Notes: generated by a model from the sequence alone, not told the origin. DNA of 64,000 nt from Micrasema longulum (GCA_022494885.1 JAGVSM010003736.1:62001-126000), one strand, 5' to 3'. Shown: positions 1 to 12,244, numbered from the stretch's first letter. Made by a program: numbers and translations.

Positions 1-3000
1 TAATTTTGTGCGCTGTAAATAAGTGTAAACATTTAAGATAATACTTTTTTTATTATAGATTTCATCATATCTGATGATTACTTTAAAGATTATTGATTAC
101 CTAATAATATAGTTGTAAAACAGTCTACCAATTGTTGTTTTTTTATCGATTTACTAAGAAAAACATACTTTGGACTATAGTTGCATGCTTCATAACACAA
201 CTATGGTCAAAAGTTTTAATATATATGTAAGTTATGTACATACAGATTAACAAAACTCTTTGATTCCAATTACCGGTCTTCTTGCTTAGCAAAAATAAGC
301 ATCAAAAGCTTTATTTTAAATGCTGTAAGAAAATCTCTAAAAGGTAACGTACTTTTGGACCATAGTTGTGTATAATTACAGTACTTAAACTAAATTAAAT
401 AACGATTTGTTAAGAGCTCCCTTCTGTGTAATAACTAAGATACTTGCCTCATGCAGGTGTCCATTCAGGTTTGATTCTCAATGAGAGCAAAATAATTACA
501 TAGGTTTTTTCTCAAACCTTAGTACACTAACACTAAATATTTGCCGGATTAATAAAATTTTTGGTTAATTGTAATGCAAAAAACAAAATATTGGTTTATA
601 AAATGTTTAAGGGTTCTTTGAATGACTAATTTCTTTATTTTTGGCGAAATAGATTTTATTTATTTATTTTCATACATGTAGTTAATTACACATTATATGA
701 GACATTAGTCCCAACCCCATGGGACTTAAAGTTATGTGTTGAAACGGGACGAGCAATTAGTTAACACAGACACATGAGTGTATCACCACAAATATTGGAT
801 CAGAAACACGAAAAAAAATTTTTTTCAAACATATACATGACACATCAATATTGTAAAAAATAAACTCAAACATTTGGAAAATCATCAAGAAGTTATATAA
901 TCATGACCATTATACGGAAAAATAAAATTAATTAATCCAAAAAACGCATAAATTTTACGGACTTGGGCCACAATATGGACTGATTCGAATTGTTTATTAT
1001 TTATAGCTGTATGTTATGTTCTATGTCACAAAATAATTATGGTGATTACCAAAGAGATTACTTTCCAAAATTCCAATTGATTTTTAAAATATTGCAACTC
1101 GACAAATATGCATTAGCTACATTAAACGTACGTTCTCTAATCAAACAGCTTTGAAACTAGAAACGATCACGACTAATCGAGAACTATATTCGTAATTGAG
1201 TGCACATAGTAATAAATCAAATTAAATTATAAATATCTAGTTGATTTAAAAACGAACTACCTAATATTTAAAGCCTTTAGACATTTAATTCGAAACCAAA
1301 AAACCTAATTGCGTCCTGAAAGCGTCCTGAAAGCGTGTAAAAACTTAAAAAAAGATTATGTAACTTTTCATTTGTAAATATGTACCTAGGTACTTGTTTA
1401 TGATTAAATACCATAAATTGAAATAATAAAATATTCAAACTTAAGATAACTTAAAGTAAATGTCAAACTAAACAGAATTTAAGTGAAAAATTTGATTGGG
1501 ATCCAAAAACTTATATTGTTAGTATACATTCAAATACAAACTTTTTTTATCGTGTAAAAGAGCTATAAAATTTTCTTTGGCAAAGCTCATCATTTTGCGA
1601 CAAAACAGGTAAATTGGTCCAGTAGTTATTTTTGCCTTTTATAAATAGATTTAGAGATTAAGTGTTAGACATAGAATTAAGAAGAGTCCAGAAACCGCAT
1701 ACGAGCATCAAACAGAAGGCGACTAAACTACTCGTAATTGAGTATTTTACGTTTGGACCCATTAGTTTCTTTGTAGACGTCGCTCAGTACGCAACTCCTG
1801 ATTTGAATTTAACTATACCGTGTTGTGTCCTTTTAAAGTTTAGAAATACTGCTGGAACCTTAAAGAAAAATGATGGGATCACATTTCATTGTAATTAGCA
1901 AATGAATGTGTAAGTAGCAAATACATTACATAAAAATTTAATTATTTTTCCATCTGTCAGATTGTGTAAAAAAAGAAAATGGACATTTCGTTAGTGTTGC
2001 CAGTGTAGTATATTTTTTTACCCTACTTTGCTCATCTCATAAGATGAACTAATGAAAATTGGACCTCGGATTAAACAACTCTGTGGTGGACATTTGACTG
2101 ACATTATCTATAAAATATCAAAGAGTATTTTACATGCTATAAAATTATCCGTCTTAAGTGAAATATTTTTTATTTTTGTATTTTAAGGTCAAAGTTCATT
2201 AATTGAATTACTCTTATTAAATGACCCTTTACTTATCTACTCTCTTGAGTCAATCAATATTTCCGCGTGAACAAAAAATTTTGAGAGAAATTGACCGATT
2301 GCTTTTTTTACCTTCTAATTGTGTTATGATTATATTTTTTCCCATCGTGCAACATTACGCGGCGACATCGTGAATGCGCGTGGCAAAAATGGGGCATAGT
2401 AGGGGTATTTTTGGACACAGTCCGATGTATTCATATATGATTCTACGCTCCTTCTGGACTATTCTTAATTCTATGATGTTGGCATAATTTTTATACTTTT
2501 TTTTTAAATGAAGAGAACAAGAGGACACAATAAAAAATTAATTAATAAAGTATTTTTAAAACAAATAACTCAATAATTTATTGTCTTTACATGTTGTCTC
2601 TTTTATTCCCTCGATTGAATGCGAACAAAGGGTATCGAAATTGCTCACTTAAGTATACTTGACATTCCATTTTGAAGGCTTGTAATCGAATAAAATAATA
2701 CATTGTGACGTAAAAGCAAACATAATTTCTTGTAGAGAAGAAAATTTTTGGAAGGTCGGTTCTTGAAATTAAATAAAAGTACATCATTAAATATTTCTAA
2801 ATTTTCCTATTTATCATTCTGGAGCCTTTAGGAATTCTAAACAGATCTTACCCACGTCAATGCCAATCCTTATCAAGAATATGTCGAATTTTATAATACA
2901 CTCTGGCATAAAAACACAATTTTTAATTGTTTTGCCCGATTTAATAAATTCAATTTTTATAAAATTAAAACCACAGTATTTTACATAATGAATCTATGTT

Positions 3001-3150
3001 TTTCTTCGCATTTTTGAAATAAAGGGAAATGATTGTGTTTTTATTGAAAAACTTGGTACGTATAATATCTCATCTTACAAGTTAATAGGTCAAATAGAAG
3101 AATTTTCAGAATAAATTAAAATTGAAGATTTCCTTTCTAAACTCTCGAAA
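1..3150. other. A+T-rich intergenic DNA, no gene recognised
   Basis: No frame here resembles a protein I know, and the open frames are short and A+T-driven. A tail-like TTTATTTATT motif at about 658 followed by unique-looking sequence may be the 3' end of an old minus-strand retrotransposon. A short 11-base direct repeat (GCGTCCTGAAA, twice plus four bases) sits at 1311-1336. Confidence 0.5.
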
Positions 3151-3159
3151 GAATGTGGT

Positions 3160-3715
3160 AAATAATTCCTTTACGCGTGGTTATGTAACATTGTGTTACC
3201 ACTAGTAAAATACGGAATATTCCAAAGTTCAGACTTTTGAAAAAAATAATAGAGACATACTGTTTAATAATTCCTTTTTCATCATTTATGCAAATAAACA
3301 TAAAATTTAGCTCAGTTATAGCAAAATAAATTAAAAATCATAAACATGCCCCTTGTGCTACGCACATTCGTCCCCCATTACTGTCATCAACTGACTGAAG
3401 ACTGGATTTGTTTTACACAACACCCGCCATAGAACTGCGTCTCTGTTTTCCTTGTTGTGAATTTTATCTTCGTGCTCTCTCTTATACATATGTGTTGCTG
3501 AATTAGAGGACATTCATTCTTCGCGTAGCAAGGATAAATATTTTTTGATCCAGCATAGTAACACAAATTTATCTTTCCAAATCCGGTGTGAAAATGTTCA
3601 TTTAAAGAATTAAAAAAATACGTGTTCATTTTTCAAAAATTAAGAGATATATACCAAGTCTTGTATCGTATGTCGACTAGTGTGACATCACAGCCACACA
3701 AGTAAATATACATAC
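3160..3715 (-). repeat. Diverged duplicated segment with cysteine-rich frame, copy 1
   Basis: This stretch aligns by eye, in the same orientation, with 49570-50145. Shared landmarks are ACGGAATATT, ACATACTGTTTAAT, TAAATATTTTTTG, ATCCGGTGT and a closing CAGCCACACA. A minus-strand frame at 3387-3629 (80 residues) matches its counterpart in the blocks KNIYP/KNIYS, REST/KEST and GGCCVKQI/GQCCTKEI. In copy 2 the shared protein text runs through a frameshift, so at least that copy no longer encodes one protein. I do not recognise the family. It could be an old transposon or a duplicated exon of a small secreted protein. Confidence 0.5.
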
Positions 3716-3747
3716 GTTTTTATATTATGTAATAAATAAAGTTGTTT

Positions 3748-3787
3748 GAAGCATTTAAGATAAGATTTAATCGATCTTAAATGCTTC
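3748..3787. repeat. 14-bp perfect inverted repeat (hairpin)
   Basis: Arms GAAGCATTTAAGAT (3748-3761) and its reverse complement (3774-3787) flank a 12-base loop. A second hairpin, AAATATTGTAAT and its complement, follows at about 3812-3839. Both lie directly beside the long-inverted-repeat element that starts near 3840. Confidence 0.75.
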
Positions 3788-3837
3788 TTATCTTCATATC
3801 TTATCTTTAAATATTGTAATTTAGTTTATTACAATAT

Positions 3838-4264
3838 TTGAGTTTGTCCAAATGTTCGTAGACTTGATTTCACCCACTCGGGAGTCATTAAGATTAAAAA
3901 ATTACAACAGGGATAGAGAATACCTTAAATTAGGAAATGTAGAAGTCTAGGCATTTATAGGACATATGACCTGTCATTGACTGGTTTAAGTGGCCACTTT
4001 AGTGAAATCAACTGGTCCAAGAAAAAGTTTGATTGATATCAGATGAATTTCATCACAACAATAAAAATTTCATCTCTTTTCAAATCGACAAATGGAAGAA
4101 TTGAAGAAATATGGATGTTCAAACATAGGCAAAATGGTGAATGTTACACAGTGTGTAAAGTGGCCATTTTAACCAGCCAATGACAGGTCATAAGCTTTGT
4201 AAATGCCTTGACCTCCATATTCCCTTATTTAAGGTATTCTTCATCCCTGTTGTAATTTGTTAAT
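3838..4264 (+). mobile_element. Long-terminal-inverted-repeat element, copy A
   Basis: The ends 3893-4015 and 4150-4264 are imperfect inverted repeats of over 100 bp. Both arms carry, in mirror order, ATTACAACAGGGAT, GAATACCTTAAAT, GGCATTTA, GACCTGTCATTG and a GTGGCCACTTT-like block. The centre holds AAATATGGATGTTCAAACAT. On the left a further ~55 bp (TTTGTCCAAATGTTCGTAGA) is shared with copies C, F and G, so the true unit is larger than the inverted repeats. It is probably a non-autonomous foldback-type DNA element. The plus frame around 4090-4160 reads EEIWMFKHRQNGECYTVCKV, which is also seen in copy C. Confidence 0.75.
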
Positions 4265-4584
4265 ATTACAGAATTGTTTTATGTAATAGAACTCGTAAGG
4301 TTTTTTTTATTTTACATTCAAATATCGTATTTTATTGGTTTTATCGTGGATTTTAAGTTGATTGTGTTTCGAAATTGTATTGATATAATTTCAATATGGG
4401 CCCTCTAAATAAAATCGTAATTTCAAGACTAAAATCAGAAAGGAGTCTAAGTAAGACAATGCTGTGAACAATGTTATATAAGATGGAAAGAAGAAGATTT
4501 GATCTAATCATTTTTGAAGACAAGAATCGTTTTGCCTTTGTCGAGTAGGTCAAATTATGACGTCATTTTCAAATTAGACTCGCA

Positions 4585-4872
4585 TTGTTTCACGGAACGA
4601 GATTGTTAATGGGTCGGTACTATTATACAAGAGCAAACAATTTTCGGACTCTTGTTAAACAAATGCAATACCCCATTCTAAACAGATTCCTGACCACACC
4701 TGTTGGTTTAGTGGCTGACTCTGCTGGAAGTATGCCAAAACGTTTTTACGAAAAGTACGCTGGTAATTCGTATTTTACTGACAGCAAATTGCACAAAACT
4801 AACATTGAAAAATGCAAACATACCAACCCACTGTTTACTATTTGCTATAGAATTCAAATGCTTTCATGTTAA
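4585..4872 (+). CDS. Unassigned 95-residue open frame, doubtful
   Basis: This open frame runs from the ATG at 4585 to a stop at 4870. Its composition (LVKQMQYPILNRFLTTPVGL, ADSAGSMPKRFYEKYAG) is more protein-like than most frames nearby. It has no recognised domain, no signal peptide and no clear splice sites. It could be a retrotransposon remnant, a lone exon or chance. I give it only because its residue mix is less A+T-driven than that of its neighbours. Confidence 0.2.
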   Translation: MFHGTRLLMGRYYYTRANNFRTLVKQMQYPILNRFLTTPVGLVADSAGSMPKRFYEKYAGNSYFTDSKLHKTNIEKCKHTNPLFTICYRIQMLSC

Positions 4873-6965
4873 ATGCATCTTCTCTATTATATTTGTCTTG
4901 GCGTGTGTTACTTATATTACCATGAAGGAGTTATCTTCTATAGTGCGTTTGAATGAGTAATAACTCTATGTTAATGTGTCATCCCTATGTTAACCTGTTG
5001 GTAAACTAAGTAAACATAAAAATTTTGTTCGTGTCAGTAAGATCACTAGAATATATTTTTTTAAAACGTTGTCACTCACACAGTTTTTAAACATTCGAAT
5101 GCACCGTGCAATACCTTAATTGGAGGAAAAATAATAATCACATTTAAGCTCACCGCTCACCGAGTAACACACAAGTAAAATAGAACCTCAGAGTATGTAA
5201 TAATGCGCATTATTACTCTAAGAGTAGAACGCATTTTAAAAGAATCTTGACAGTGCAATAATCGATTTATCTATCAAAAGATAACATTATTATTACGGAA
5301 AAAATCTAAAGTGAAGAAAATAAGATATCTTGATATTTTTTTTCCATTTTGTCTTATTTATTTATTTATTTTATTAGGTAAACAAACAGTATGTACATAT
5401 ATATTGGCAATTTCTTGGTATATTAGCGTAAGAAACTCATGCACACACCAAAAAATTGCTTACACTTAATACAATAATTAAAATTATGTTCAATATAATA
5501 AATGTAAAAGAAACGAAATGAAAAAATATGTAAATAAAATAATAATAATAAAGTTTAATATCTGCTTCTCTCAAAATTTCTGACCTAAATTTACATGCAT
5601 TGTCACAAAAAATTTCAGCCTCGGTAAATATATTGTTATATTGGTTGCATATTCTAGGTATTGTAGATTGTTTAAAATAGTTTGTTGCGCCCTTTTTTTA
5701 GATTGAATATATTATTTGAACAAAATAATAAGTTAAAACACGTAGTAGGTATATTTAAAAAATCCAAAATGTAATGCACGTGAAACCATAGGGTACTTTC
5801 TTATATTTTTTTTCCTTTTGATTTTTTGAAGTATGAGAATGGCATAATATTTGTGTATGCGAGTTCTCCATTTCGAGGTCTCAAGTTAAACGACTCCTAC
5901 ATTTCTTATCCGTAAGGAAAAATAAATATACATGAATATGTTTTCAGGCTGTGTAATCGGTATGGAGTTAGGGGAAGGAGATATTGAGTCCCCCTAATGG
6001 TGTGAGCACTTCTGAGAGGCTCTTCGAAGGATCACATTCAATATTTTATAACCGAGCATAAAATCAAAACGCCGTCATCTATGAAAATCCTAAAACGACA
6101 AAATCAACTTAGAATCCCGCCAGCATCGGGTCGCATAGCAGAAGAGGCTTTATATAAGATCGATGGAATGACAACACATCACTAAAGACACGCGGACGAG
6201 CTGGAGGAGGAAATATAAACTAACAATAGAAAATCTCCAGCTTAGGATCACATATTCCATTTGACTGAAAAAATAGACCATTAGATAAAAGATTGGCGAA
6301 CATGTGTACTACGCTCGACTTTGCGTCATGGGGTTGAGATGTCTGATAGTTTGAGAAAGAGTAGAAAGTGTAGATTATTTGGGAAATAAAAAAAGTTTTA
6401 TCGAAAACCTTTAATAAGTAATGTTTTCACAAATAAAAGGTTTATTAGTCATAAGGGCAAATCAAAATACAAGATTTTTAATGTATAAGGGAAAACTCTT
6501 TTTTGACATTCGATCACTTAATACTATCAGTAATGTTATTAAGCTTGTTATTATACTAAACATTAGGAAAAACATCTTGGTACATTACAATATATCGTCA
6601 ACCTGGACTGTAAGTCTCGACGAAATGAGATTTGAATGCCATTTGAAAGTTTTAACTATTTTATGTCTTCGGTGAAAACCTTGAAAATGCATAAAATAGG
6701 TTGAGATGATAAAACAAAAAAATACAAACCTCCTAACTCCATCACGTTCACAAGTCAAAATGCAATACTCGTAACTCCTTTGTTTCCGGCCCTTTTGTAT
6801 TGAAATCTGTCGATTTTCGCGCATCTTATTCATTGCTACTATTTTAGATTCGATTTTTTATTTTTACAAATAAAAATATCTTACGCAAGAATGAGCGTCT
6901 AAAGCAGTTTTGTATAACTTTTATGTATTGTAAATGATTGGTGCAAATCAACTATCTTCATCAAA
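4873..6965. other. No gene recognised; possible retrotransposon tail
   Basis: The TTTATTTATTTATTTTATTA stretch at about 5357 looks like the A-rich 3' tail of a minus-strand LINE, with about 350 bp of possible 3' end to its right. No decisive protein motif was found. The 5940-6300 block is somewhat richer in G+C but matches nothing I know. The 84-residue frame at 6421-6675 is not recognised and may be a distant upstream part of the relic at 6966-7693. Confidence 0.35.
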
Positions 6966-7693
6966 ATGCTTAAATGCTCTTCAAAAAATGATATTTTTCT
7001 TTTTCGCCTCATAAAATATTGTTACTATATTAGTGTTGCACATAAAACGGGAAATTTATCTGATGTGGAATTTAATACACACAAACAAAAAATTAGAACT
7101 CAAAGTGAAAAACAATGTGATGAAAGTAAAGAGAAAATTGTTTTCAGCATACCTGTGGGCGGAATTGTTGAGTCCTTAATCGAATGTCTCGAGTTTATAC
7201 TACGAGATATGCTTAAAAAATAATTACAAAAATGTTCCAGCAGATTATTATGGTTTCTACAAGATAGCTCGGAAAAATGCACAGCTTTATGATGTTAACT
7301 ATTTAAACCATGAATTTAAAAAATCTTTTGAGACAAACAGTTTTATAAAACGATTCGCACTAGGAGAAAAATGTGAATTTGGGTTTACCAATATTTGTGC
7401 TCTTCAGTATCCCCCTGATGGCAATATCAATTATAAATGCAGGTTTTTGGATAACTGGACTACCTTACCCCAACGAAGAAATATTTCCGTAGAGCCTCAA
7501 TCTTTCGAAAATTTACAACGCCTTTACAAATATCGTCTTAATATAAAAAAAAGAAATTTCGACGATCTGCGAGAACTTTAAAAAGCACCCATTTTTAAGT
7601 GATACATGCCTTAATTTACTAAAATTAGTGTTGCAATACGTAGTAATTATTAACGAAAGGGTTGAAAATATTCAACAAGCACATCATGAGTAA
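6966..7693 (+). pseudogene. Unassigned gene relic in three successive frames
   Basis: Three overlapping open frames follow each other on the plus strand. Frame 1 is 6966-7223 (85 codons from ATG). Frame 2 is open from 7180 to 7581 (133 codons, no ATG at its start). Frame 3 runs from about 7565 to the stop at 7691-7693. A 133-codon run without a stop is unlikely by chance in DNA this rich in A+T. Read as one gene with two frame breaks, it would cover about 240 codons. Text such as VPADYYGFYKIARKNAQLYD, CEFGFTNICALQYPPDGN and RLYKYRLNIKKRNFDDLREL looks like real protein. I do not recognise the family. The basic tail pattern LYKxRLxIKKxxxxDL faintly recalls the ends of some transposase-type proteins, but that is weak. 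It is either a decayed transposon gene or a host retropseudogene. Confidence 0.5.
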
Positions 7694-8556
7694 ACAACTT
7701 ATAAAAAATGGCTGAAAAATAAAATAATAATGAAATATATATTAATTTTTAATACACAAAGATTGAATTTCGTCATAAATTTGTTAAAATATATCCTTCG
7801 TGTATTAAATATTTTTTCTATATTTTTTCAAATGTTTGACTATCACACTATTGACTATATGACGACCCGGGGAAAGAAGACGCTGAACACTTAACGGAAA
7901 AGATAGACACAATAAGCAAATGTCTATAAAAATACAATCTGCAGTTGAATAAAATATGATCTGCAATCTCATCTTCCACTTAACATTCACATAAAGCAGA
8001 AGTCACTACTTGAAATCTTTTGAGGTGTGATGCCAACACCGTATGGCCAATTCCGAAACTACATATAAGGGACTTAGTTTGGATACTTTGAGGTTACTGA
8101 ACCAGGATATTTTTCTATTTTTAGGACTGCTGGTTGTATAGATTTGTAGTATGAGCCCATTCGTCACCCACACCTACCTTTATTACATTTATGTACATAC
8201 TTGGATATAGGCAAAGAGAATAAACAAGGACATAACAATTACGGGCCTCATTGTCCATTTAGTCCACCAACTCGTTACCATTGATTCCTATATTAATTAG
8301 TTATTAATTAATTAAAATAGCGGTATCTTCCTTTCCATTCCTTACCATCACTTAGGAATGTTATTTTGCCAATATTTTGTATGAATACTAATTAATAAAC
8401 AAATATATTAAATTTATGTTAAAATTATAATTTTTCTTTATATTTAGTATTGTGTACGTACTTTTTTATTGTGTTTATTGATTCTTCTGAATTTTATGTT
8501 GTTTAATTAAATAAAGCAAAAACCTTGCTCTTAAGTCATGTTTGTTTTCTTAAAGT
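7694..8556. other. No gene recognised
   Basis: A+T-rich sequence without convincing coding frames. No repeat family from elsewhere in the window was recognised here. Confidence 0.4.
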
Positions 8557-8637
8557 GTAAACCTCTGAACTCCCTTTATTGGTTCTAAAAGAGGTTCTCT
8601 CTTGAAAAGTTGCTGTTTACGGAGTTACGAGGTTTAC
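8557..8637. repeat. Small inverted-repeat element (~80 bp)
   Basis: GTAAACCTCTGAACTCC (8557-8573) is mirrored by GGAGTTACGAGGTTTAC (8621-8637), with 15 of 17 positions pairing. The unit could be a tiny MITE or a transcribed hairpin. It contains no frame. Confidence 0.55.
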
Positions 8638-9119
8638 TGTTTAGGGTGACGATATGTCGTTTATAGACAAAAAACGAATTAATTATTTATCAGATGGTGG
8701 AATCTCAGTTTTAAATCATCCAGATTCTCGACGTTTTATAAACATTATTCTGATTATAAATAACATATCAATTCAATATTAAGGTTTCTTAAAACAAAAC
8801 TATTAATCTGTGTATAAGCGATGACTTTGTGAATTTAATAACGGTTTTATTTTATTATAAAACTTTGAGAACTTTGAATTTTTCCAATCATTAAAAAAAA
8901 ATCTTTTCAGACTACCAACTTACTACATAAATCCCCTGAAAGGTAGAGTTTTGCTCGAATTAATATTTACAAACGGAATTTAATAAATCAATAAAAAATA
9001 AATGTCACCGAAAAATTATTCCAAGACAAGTAAGTTTTTATACTATGCAAGTCCTCGTACCTATATAATTTGATTTTTCTAAAAAGCTTTTAGCTCTCTT
9101 GATATGGTGACCACTATAA

Positions 9120-9905
9120 GAAAAATAATTTTCATTTAACCCTTAACGGATATACATGGGTCAAAACAGACCCGAGCAAAATGAAAATCGATCGTAATTC
9201 ATCAGCCGTTTGATATTTATACACACCGCTCTCGAGTTGCGATTATAAAGGCTATCTTCATTCGTACATACCAAGATGGTATTTTTAACTTCTGTTCTAT
9301 CTCTATCTACCTCAATATGTTTTACTGACTTGTCATCTCGACGTCATATGATCGAATTCAATGAATGATGCTGAAAATTTAGTTCGCGTTCGTTACATAA
9401 TTACAATTTTAAACAGTTCTAATTTATATTTTAAATAGGCTTTTGTGATAAAAAGTGATGAAATCAAAGCGATTATAAACTCCAATATACCCCAATTTAT
9501 GCAAAAAAATCCCGCTTGAACTTCTATATGACTTTTAACAATAACTAAGACGGCATGCTTAACTTTCGTCTCTATTTATCTACCCAGGCATTACAAAGCC
9601 GGCTTTTCGACATCTTGATACGTATTCTCGGGAAATTAGTAAAACAGATGGAAAAAATATGAAACTATTTTTTTTTTTTATGGTGGCACCGTTTTTACTG
9701 CTAGATTCTCATATAGTTAACAGGGCAGAATCTAGACAGTCTAGCCACTGCAATAAGCCGTTTGAATTCCAAACTGTCAGTTATGTTAGAATTCGATTCG
9801 ACTTCAATATTGACTTATTTCGCTTTCATGTTTTAAGAAGGCTTTTAAGGAAAAAACTGGCCACCTCATTACGATTTAAAAAATTAAACAAATTGTATTA
9901 AAAGC
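9120..9905 (+). repeat. 0.8-kb dispersed repeat, copy 1 (uninterrupted)
   Basis: This stretch aligns from end to end with 38040-39135, where the second copy is split by an insertion. Shared text includes ATATTTTAAATAGGCTT, TGTGATAAAAAGTG, AAAGCGATTATAAACTCCAA and CAGTCTAGCCAC. Within each copy a ~40-bp block (AAGAYGGYATRCTTAAC) occurs twice, about 270 bp apart. The 80-residue frame at 9659-9901, which begins with a signal-like hydrophobic run, lies wholly inside the repeat and is not preserved in copy 2, so I do not call it a gene. The element class is unknown; it has no recognised ends. Confidence 0.7.
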
Positions 9906-10159
9906 GAAAACTGTTCCGTAAAACAAAATTATTTTCATTTTTAATGAGTAGGTGTATCGTTGGCTGCTTGACCCGATGTAACTTCCTCAAAATTAGGAGG
10001 GGCGGGGGGTCAGTACTGTATCTTCGTTAGGGAGAATTGGTTTTCAACTATGACCTTAGAATGAAAATATGTCACTTTAGTGCGTAGATATGTGTACCGT
10101 AGTGTCCGTAGTGTATGCGTCCTCTTGTTACATATCGATGTGCCTATCCAAAACTTGAA

Positions 10160-10187
10160 GGGGGGGGGGGGGGTGGGAGGGTGGTTG
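10160..10187 (+). repeat. Poly-G tract, possible G-quadruplex
   Basis: Fourteen consecutive G (10160-10173) are followed by TGGGAGGGTGGTTGG, giving enough G runs for a quadruplex. A weaker G-rich block (GGAGGGGCGGGGGG) lies about 160 bp upstream. Each G block is followed by a TGTATCTTCGT motif, so the two may be halves of a diverged ~170-190 bp tandem repeat. Confidence 0.75.
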
Positions 10188-10389
10188 GTAGTGTATCTTC
10201 GTCATAGCTCCGGAGAATTTATCTTTAATTACGTAATTGTGAAAGTATGACGTCCTTAACTTCTCATTGTTATTGCGGCCCAGGTATTCCTCAGTTTTAC
10301 AGAACGTTGAGTTAAAAAAAAACATAGTAACATACCATCTTGGATCGAAATCGACCGATGTATGCAAAAAAACGACTTTTATTAATTTA

Positions 10390-11379
10390 CGATTAGAGAG
10401 TCACAATCTAGGAGAGGCGCGGACTTTTGCCAAGGGAGGCGCCAAAAATTAAAAAAAATGATAGAATTATCCTGCGATAGCTCACAAAAACAAACGTTTC
10501 AAAATGACACCTTAAATCAATTCGGCATAAAACTTAGCGGAGAGAATAAATGTTTGTATTGCAAAGAAATGCAGGCACTTCTAATGTTTGTAACGTCTTA
10601 TTTATGCGAAACGGGCTATTCGGCACTGGTTGCAATAAAAATCAAATATCAATCCAGGTGAGTAGTCAAATAGGAGATAAGAGTGGCACTCCCAACATTG
10701 CTCCCAAGATTTGGTCAACTTTGTGCCAGTTAACAACAACAATCCTCTCATTTAATTTTTAGATTGTGTACCATCATCCAACATAAATTTACATTTATTT
10801 TTATTTTACTTCATTGGAAAGCCAACAGACATTTATAAATTTATAAGATACAATTATACTATAAATACATATCATAAAGTCCAATTAGAGGCTTTCACAA
10901 AATACTACATACATTTTTACATAATAAATCTACTTTTGAATGTTGGTCACATAGTTGCTCATTATAAAATACATTTATAGTTGACTATACAGTGTCTATT
11001 TATTATGTGCTTACATACAGAACTGCACATCACTTGCAAAATATAGGCTGCGGATTCAAGACGCAACATCATAACTTGATTTTATTTTTAGAAATTTCAT
11101 TTTTAAAGAAGTTAAAGATATGGTTTCAATATTAATACAATTTAATTTCTAATTACACTTATTGCAGGTTCTATTTACATGAACGCATATGTTGTAGCAT
11201 AACTTTGTTATTATTTTGTTGATTGTAATTAACAGTTTTTTTGTAATAATGATGTATATTTAATAAAAAAACGTGTATTTATAATTGTAACCATTAAAAA
11301 AATAAAAGATCGGGAGGCGCGGATTTTTTTTTTCGGAAACGCGAAGTAGCATAAAAGTTGAAAACCGCTGCTCTAATCG
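10390..11379 (+). mobile_element. hAT-type DNA transposon, internally deleted
   Basis: The right end (about 11310-11379), read inward on the minus strand, contains AGCAGCGGTTTTCAAC followed by a GCGCCTCCC block. This is the typical hAT terminal layout. The same nine bases CGATTAGAG open both ends (10390 on plus, 11379 on minus), and both ends carry a GGCGCGGA block. Between them lies a decayed transposase C-terminus (10458-10762), then about 550 bp of A+T-rich sequence. Most of the transposase gene is missing. A clean 8-bp target duplication was not seen. Confidence 0.7.
10458..10762 (+). pseudogene. hAT transposase C-terminal fragment
   Basis: The frame from 10458 reads ELSCDSSQKQTFQ, then LLMFVTSYLCETGYSALVAI and KIKYQSR, before meeting a stop. 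This matches the C-terminal dimerisation region of ZBED/FAM200-like hAT transposases, whose usual form is TYLCExGFSAL followed by KTKYRSRL. After a frame change the family tail is still visible as LLPRFGQLCAS and QQQSSHL, ending near 10760. The catalytic Asp residues and the BED zinc finger are absent. The gene is dead and truncated at the 5' side. CCAGGTGAGT at the first break looks like a splice donor, but the tail continues directly, so I take it as chance. Confidence 0.8.
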
Positions 11380-12240
11380 AAAATGGCGAATCCCGCGTTG
11401 TGATTTGTTTGCTAGGTCAAAACGTATTTTGTTTCAATAGGGTATTATTACTTGGGAGGAATATCGGATTTAACCTACTCTACAAATAAAAGGTTTTTTA
11501 AAAATTCTCCTAGTGTTTATATAAACCCTTATAATGAATATTTTTATTCATTATTTTCGTTTCAAAAATAAGGTCCTTCGAAAACGATTGTTTCGTAAGT
11601 AGGTAATTAATTTTGTCACAGAAGTTCACGAGTAATGCATTCGTTTTAATGTTGGTAATACCGCAGTCCTCAGATAAAAATATAAGGAGAGTTGCCTATG
11701 CATATTATCTTAAGCCCGTACTCACTCCAGTTCCAGGCACTGACAGATGAAAGTGAAAACGTATTACATCTTGCATCTCAAATTCATTTTATTACTTTAT
11801 GGTTTTAAACCTCTCCTAAATATTAATTTATTATGATAATGATAAATTGAATGATCAATTTATCATGAAAATTATAAATCACAACTCGTAGCGTTTGATA
11901 AGTAATAGGACGCCGTACGTGTAAACAAACGATACATAGAAAAAGGAAGCAATCTACAATTCTCTATAAAACACTTAGACATTGATGAAAAAAAATCCGA
12001 TGTCGTCATAAAACATCCGAAGACGTCATACTTGATGACGTCATGAATTGTTTGTTTGTGACACCATTCAAATTACTAGAATTTAATCTTTGATATCTCT
12101 TTTATTTCTTAACAGATTTTAATAAGAATAATACCAATCGGCTTGTGATTTTTTAGAAAAATTTATTGGCTTAAAAAAATCCATGGTAATTGCCTATTTG
12201 GGTACTAGAGAAAATATTATTTTTGTTGACTTAAAGACAT
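11380..12240. other. No gene; hairpin and clustered TGACGTCA-like sites
   Basis: ATGATAAATTGA and its exact complement form a hairpin with a four-base loop at 11839-11866. At 11999-12045 three near-copies of GACGTCAT occur within 47 bp, the last being a full ATGACGTCAT palindrome. No coding frame was recognised. Confidence 0.5.
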
Positions 12241-12244
12241 ATTT

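Noticed and set aside
9659..9901. 80-residue frame with a signal-peptide-like start
   Set aside because: It lies inside a dispersed repeat and the second copy (38.9-39.1 kb) does not keep the frame.
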